Made by a program: the position numbers and the translations under genes. A DNA stretch of 64,000 nucleotides from Halegenticoccus soli (GTDB taxonomy: Archaea; Halobacteriota; Halobacteria; Halobacteriales; Haloferacaceae), in the NCBI RefSeq assembly GCF_002844195.1, contig NZ_PEND01000002.1, forward strand, positions 558,001-622,000. The letters are read 5' to 3'. The notes below the pieces were generated by a model. It did no database searches. It had not been told where the DNA came from and saw only the letters and a list, made by a program, of their open reading frames with translations. This document shows, one piece after another, positions 60,582 to 64,000 of the stretch; position 1 is the stretch's first letter, and the number at the start of each line of letters is the position of its first letter.

Positions 60582-62952
60582 TCCGGTCCGCCCCCGTCGA
60601 ACGCGACGTCGCCTCTCCCGTCTCCGCCGGCCGTCGCGGGTGGCCGCTCGTCGGTGTTGGCGTCGGCATCGGCGTCGGCGCCGCCGTCGGATCCGACCGT
60701 CGCCCCGTCGTCCGCCTCCGCCAGCTTGCGCGCGACGCGCTCGACCGTCGCGGCCTTGTCGGTCCTGAGATCGGCGAGGAACTCGAACAGCTCCTCGAAG
60801 TCGTCGACGCCGTCGCGGACGAGATACCGGACGTAGCGGTGCTTTCGGTGGAACTCGGCCTCGACCTCCTCGACCGTCCGGTCGGTCATCGCGGCGAGCC
60901 GGTGGAACGTCCGAAATCCGAGCCGCCTCCTGTCGTCGCCCAACTGCGGGTGGTCGTACGCGACGCGGTACTCGCCGTCGGTGTCGCGCCACGCGACCGC
61001 GTTCCAGTGGATCTTCGCCCCGCCCTTCTCGATGACGCCGCGGCGATCGCCGGGGGCGGCCGACGAAGGCGAGGAGCCGTCCGTGAGATCGGCGTACTCG
61101 CCCGCCGGAACGAGCTCGACGACCTCGCTCACGTACCGCTCGCCGTCGACGAAGCGGGGGAACACCACGAGGTCGAGCTCCCGGAGCAGGTACGGGGGGA
61201 TCCCCCGTTCGATCACGCGGTTCACGAGCGTCTCGACGTCCTCGGCGTGGGTCGTCCCGATGACGCCGTGACCGGTGTTGAGCGTCTCCGCGAACGTCTG
61301 GAAGCTCGCGGGCGTGTTGATCTCCGCGATGACCTCCACGTCCGGGTTCAGGTAGTTCGTCTCGGTCATGAGGTCGGCCATCGTGACGCGCTTGAACTCG
61401 CTCTCGTGGTCGCGCGTCGTCAGCGAGACGCCCGTCTCGTGCGGGAGGCGCACCTCGCGCGAGCCCTCGTCGATGCTGATGGGCCGATCGTCGAACGGGA
61501 CGAAGGGCATGTGGGCGTTCATGAGCGTCGTCTTCCCGACGCCCGTCGGGCCGGAAAAGAGGACCACCCCGTGGTGCTCGTACAGGAGCCACAGCAGCGC
61601 GACGAGCTCCGTGGAGAGCGCGCCCCGCGCGAGGAGGTCGACGGGCGTCATCGCGTCCGGCGACTGCTTCCGGATGGAGACGTGCGGGCCGTCCTCGGAG
61701 ATGACCGGCAGCGCGACGGCGCAGCGGATCGTCTGCTCGACGCCGACCGGATCGAGGTTCACCTTCGCGCTCGGCGTGCTGGCGTTGAGTTCGGTCCCGT
61801 CGCTCGCCGCGAGCTGGATCGCGACGTTGACGAACTCGGTCTCCTCCTCGAAGACGAGGTTCGTCGGAACGCGGCCGCCGCCGGCCACGTCCGTCCGGGG
61901 GACGACCTTCACCCGTTCCCCGACGCGGTTCGCCTCGACGTCCTCCAGGTTCGGGTCCCGGATCGGGACCGTCAGGATGCCCTCCCCGACGTAGTCCCGG
62001 AGGACGTAGTACACGAGATCGTCGAGGCGGTCGGCGGCGTAGCGCCCCCCCCCCCGACGGGCGGCACCGCCAGCCCGTACTCGGCGAGCGCGCTCTTCAG
62101 CCGGTAGGCGGTCGCGTCCAGCCAGGCGCGGGTGTTTCGGGCCGTGAGTCGCCGCGAGAGGAACTGCCGTGCGCGCTCGTCGACGAACGCGCGCCGGTCG
62201 TCGACGACGCCGTCGACGTTGGTCTCCCAGATGCGCTCCTTGCACTCGGCGATGAGTTCCCCGTCGCCGGGGAGCAGATCGGGTTCGAGCACCGCGTACT
62301 TCGTGGCGAACTGGTCGCTCCCCAGGAGGCGCTCGCGGTAGACGATCACCTCGATCTCGAACCCGCAGAAGTCGACCGAGTACCGCTTCAGGCGCTCGCC
62401 GGCGACCCGCTCGACGAGATCGGCGTCGGCGTCGAACTCGGTCGCGGCGGGCGCGAAGTCGCGGGTGTGGACGACGAGCTCGCCCTCCTCGACGACGATC
62501 ACGTCGATCCGGTCGTCGAGGGCGAGCGGCGTCAGCCCGCCGAGGAGGCGGAGCTCACAGAGCGCGTGGTAGTCGATCCGTCGGCGGGCGGCCGGTGATG
62601 CGTCGAGCAGCCGGTCGAGGACGCGGCGGTACTTCGGCTGGAACCCCGCCTCGGCGCGCTCGACGGTCCCCTCGCGCGTGAGCGGGCGACGGCGCTGCAC
62701 CGCCGCGAAGTGCTCGCGGACGCGCTCCATCGCCCGTTCGCCCGTCGGTCCCAGCTCCGGCGTTCGGACCTCGTACCGGAACCCCCGTTCCGTCTCGCGC
62801 ACCGTCGCGACGACGCCCGAGTGGACCTCGTACTGGGCGCGGACGTCGGGAGCGTACCACGCGTCCGGATCGTCCGGCGGGAGCGGCGGCGGGACGGGTA
62901 GCTCGTCACTCCCGTGGGCGGAGTCAGCCGGTCCGGGATAGGACCCGCTCAT
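60578..62952 (-). pseudogene. Pilus/secretion ATPase (PilB/TadA type), frameshift in G tract
   Basis: The product would be a type II/IV secretion ATPase of about 790 residues. The N-terminal part (62952 to about 62056) ends ARAWLDATAYRLKSALAEYGLAVPPVG-like sequence and then meets eleven G (coding strand). The frame then runs out at 61972. The rest is in another frame: GGGRYAADRLDDLVYYVLRDYVGEGILTVPI, then Walker A SGPTGVGKTTLMNAHMPF, the SIDEGSREVRLPHETGV Asp box, INTPASFQTFAETLNTGHGVIGTTHAED and Walker-B-like VEVIAEINTP. One more G (12) would restore the frame. It is either a sequencing error, a mutation or a phase-variable switch. The ATG at 62952 was chosen. Confidence 0.88.
62045..62055 (-). 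repeat. Eleven-base homopolymer in the ATPase gene
   Basis: Eleven C on the plus strand (eleven G in the coding direction) mark the exact point where the two frames of the ATPase gene meet. Nine or twelve G would join them. Confidence 0.9.
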
Positions 62953-62984
62953 CCGGGCCCCGATCCTCCCGTGTCCCTTGACAT
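62949..62984 (-). CDS. Possible 11-codon leaderless upstream ORF
   Basis: ATG at 62984 opens MSRDTGGSGPG and ends in a TGA that overlaps the ATPase start as ATGA. It lies 23-35 bases after an ATATTTAAAATAT element, the right distance for leaderless translation, whereas the ATPase start itself is about 55 bases or more away. Confidence 0.3.
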   Translation of the reverse strand: MSRDTGGSGPG

Positions 62985-63370
62985 GTGGTGAGATACCTGC
63001 ACTCTGATATTTAAAATATGCGGACAGGCTCGGGTGGACTACCGGTCTCAAACCACCGATCGAACGAGCGAGATCGATCGTAAATAATTGTACCAACTTC
63101 GGCTGAGTCGGTCGCACCGAGCGTCTCATCCCGAAAACGAGCGTCGACCCAAAATCGGATGAAAGGGGGTGATTGAACCGGAATACGACTAGTAAGGGTT
63201 CAGACCGGTACGTTTACGACGTTATTCTCGATACCGGGAGTAAAATTGATGATATAGTGGTACTTCAGGTAGTTCATCCAAAATTTTATCGATGTAACGG
63301 GAGATAAACCCGTATCTCTGTTAAATAAGACTCACGTCACACGACGTCTCGAGAGAGTGTGTTAGTACGA
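62953..63370. other. Intergenic, AT-rich, promoter of pilus operon
   Basis: About 420 bases rich in AT (63200-63340 most). It contains the ATPase promoter and an imperfect inverted repeat, TAACGGGAGATA against TATCTCTGTTA, at about 63295-63324. No gene is supported. Confidence 0.45.
63007..63019 (-). promoter_or_regulatory. TATA promoter of pilus operon
   Basis: ATATTTAAAATAT is a palindromic AT element 23-35 bases before the uORF ATG at 62984 and 55-67 bases before the ATPase ATG. Confidence 0.55.
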
Positions 63371-63388
63371 CCATTTTTGTCAAAATGG
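63371..63388 (-). terminator. Hairpin after Zn-ribbon gene
   Basis: CCATTTT (63371-63377) and AAAATGG (63382-63388) form a perfect 7-bp stem with loop TGTC. It begins 20 bases after the stop of the Zn-ribbon gene and is the likely terminator of the thiolase operon. Confidence 0.5.
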
Positions 63389-63407
63389 GGTGGGTCCGGC
63401 GGATGGG

Positions 63408-63776
63408 TCACTCGTACTCCGTCGCCGGACGGAGGCGAGGCCCCCTGATCGCCGACGCGTCGTTTCCGCGGAGGGGGTACTTCCCGTCGAGACGAACGGC
63501 GTCGCCCGGTTCGAGCGACGGATCCGCGAGCTGGGCGACCAGTTGGACGCCGAGATCGAAGCGTGCGAGGCCGAGCGCGTTGGGCGAGCGGACGTCCGGG
63601 GGCGTCACGCGGACGACTGTCCGGGTCACCAGTTCGCCGACGCCGAGGTCGATCGGTTCCGCGTCCCCTCCGCCGCAATCGGGGCAGGCGGGACGGGTGT
63701 AGTACCACCGTCGGTCGCAGTGTGAACAGCGGAATCCCCGATCGAGGGTCGCCGCCGTCGCGCGCTGACGTGTCAT
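63408..63776 (-). CDS. Zn-ribbon/OB-fold (DUF35) thiolase partner
   Basis: This 122-residue protein has a rubredoxin-like zinc ribbon (FRCSHCDRRWYYTRPACPDCGGG, about 15-37) and an OB-fold (GVGELVTRTVVRVTPPDVRSPNALGLARFDLGVQLVAQL). DUF35 proteins bind acyl-CoA and form complexes with thiolase or HMG-CoA synthase in archaea. The start overlaps the stop of the thiolase as ATGA, which confirms the pairing. Confidence 0.9.
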   Translation of the reverse strand: MTRQRATAATLDRGFRCSHCDRRWYYTRPACPDCGGGDAEPIDLGVGELVTRTVVRVTPPDVRSPNALGLARFDLGVQLVAQLADPSLEPGDAVRLDGKYPLRGNDASAIRGPRLRPATEYE

Positions 63777-64000
63777 GCTTCGGAACTCCTTTCGAGGAGC
63801 GTACAGACGCTGTTGTTGCCGAATCCCGCGACGTTCACGGCGAGGCCGCGCCTGGGCGCTCCGGCTCGGCGCTCCGCCGGGAGATCGCCGCGGAGTTGCC
63901 AGACCAGCTCGACGAGCTGTGCTACGCCGGTCGCTCCGAGGGGGTGTCCGCGCGCCTTCAGTCCGCCGCCGGGATTCACCGGAAGCGCCCCGTCGCGAGC
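63773..64000 (-). CDS. Thiolase-family protein, C-terminal end (partial)
   Basis: Only the last 75 residues are in the window. The motif PVNPGGGLKARGHPLGATGVAQLVELVWQL is the conserved thiolase C-terminal region with the active-site His (GHPLGATG), and NVAGFGNNSVCTLLERS holds the second catalytic region, in which the usual CGG is replaced by a GFGNN form as in archaeal SCP2-type thiolases. It extends beyond the right edge. With the DUF35 partner it forms an acyl-CoA condensing or thiolysis complex. Confidence 0.88.
   Translation of the reverse strand, partial: ARDGALPVNPGGGLKARGHPLGATGVAQLVELVWQLRGDLPAERRAGAPRRGLAVNVAGFGNNSVCTLLERSSEA

Overview
The window looks like a chromosomal (or large-replicon) segment of a haloarchaeon (class Halobacteria). 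GC content is very high, and proteins are rich in Asp/Glu. Secreted proteins carry twin-arginine signals with lipoboxes. Many genes start at or about 25-30 bases downstream of an archaeal TATA element (leaderless), and neighbouring genes in operons overlap by ATGA or GTGA. I see no rRNA, tRNA, CRISPR array, insertion sequence or phage gene.

Layout. (1) 1-7.9 kb: a C-P lyase and phosphonate transport locus, phnGHIJKLM on the minus strand (phnM runs off the left edge) and phnD-phnC-phnE divergent on the plus strand. The order is classical, but phnJ has an in-frame TGA, phnD an in-frame TAG, and phnL lacks the middle of its ATPase domain. (2) 8-13.5 kb: two PhoU-domain proteins, small membrane or secreted proteins, a CHRD protein and a universal stress protein. 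(3) 13.9-35.5 kb: a galactoside and sugar-acid utilisation island with a KDPG/KDPGal-type aldolase, an SDR dehydrogenase, two nearly duplicate galactonate dehydratases in opposite orientation, GH2, GH43 and GH42 glycosidases, two complete carbohydrate ABC importers and an IclR regulator with 17-bp palindromic sites. (4) 35.9-48.1 kb: a lipoprotein, a small zinc protein, a second IclR regulator, then a mixed catabolic group: TPP enzyme, epimerase, HD hydrolase, duplicated EthD protein, M24 pita-bread enzyme, LLM flavin oxidoreductase, two hot-dog thioesterases, a VOC protein and a phenylacetate-CoA-ligase-like enzyme. (5) 48.2-53 kb: a branched-chain/amide-type ABC importer with a fused LivH-LivM permease. 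(6) 53.4-55.7 kb: RidA protein and an NSS sodium symporter with a tiny partner subunit. (7) 55.8-63 kb: a type IV pilus/type II secretion-like operon: secretion ATPase (frameshifted in an 11-base G tract), TadC/ArlJ-like membrane protein and five pilin-like proteins. (8) The right edge holds a Zn-ribbon/OB-fold protein and the end of a thiolase.

How the parts work together. Region 3 reads as extracellular or imported galactoside breakdown: import by the two ABC systems, hydrolysis by GH2/GH42/GH43, oxidation (possibly by the SDR), dehydration of galactonate by DgoD and cleavage by the aldolase. This fits the De Ley-Doudoroff galactose route known in Haloferax, but no sugar-acid kinase is visible here. 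Regions 4-5 suggest uptake and CoA activation of an aromatic or other carboxylic acid; the substrate cannot be read from sequence.

The main surprises are the three coding lesions in a locus whose operon structure is otherwise intact, the homopolymer frameshift in the pilus ATPase, a set of IclR operator-like palindromes, and the large inverted dgoD repeat flanking the sugar island.
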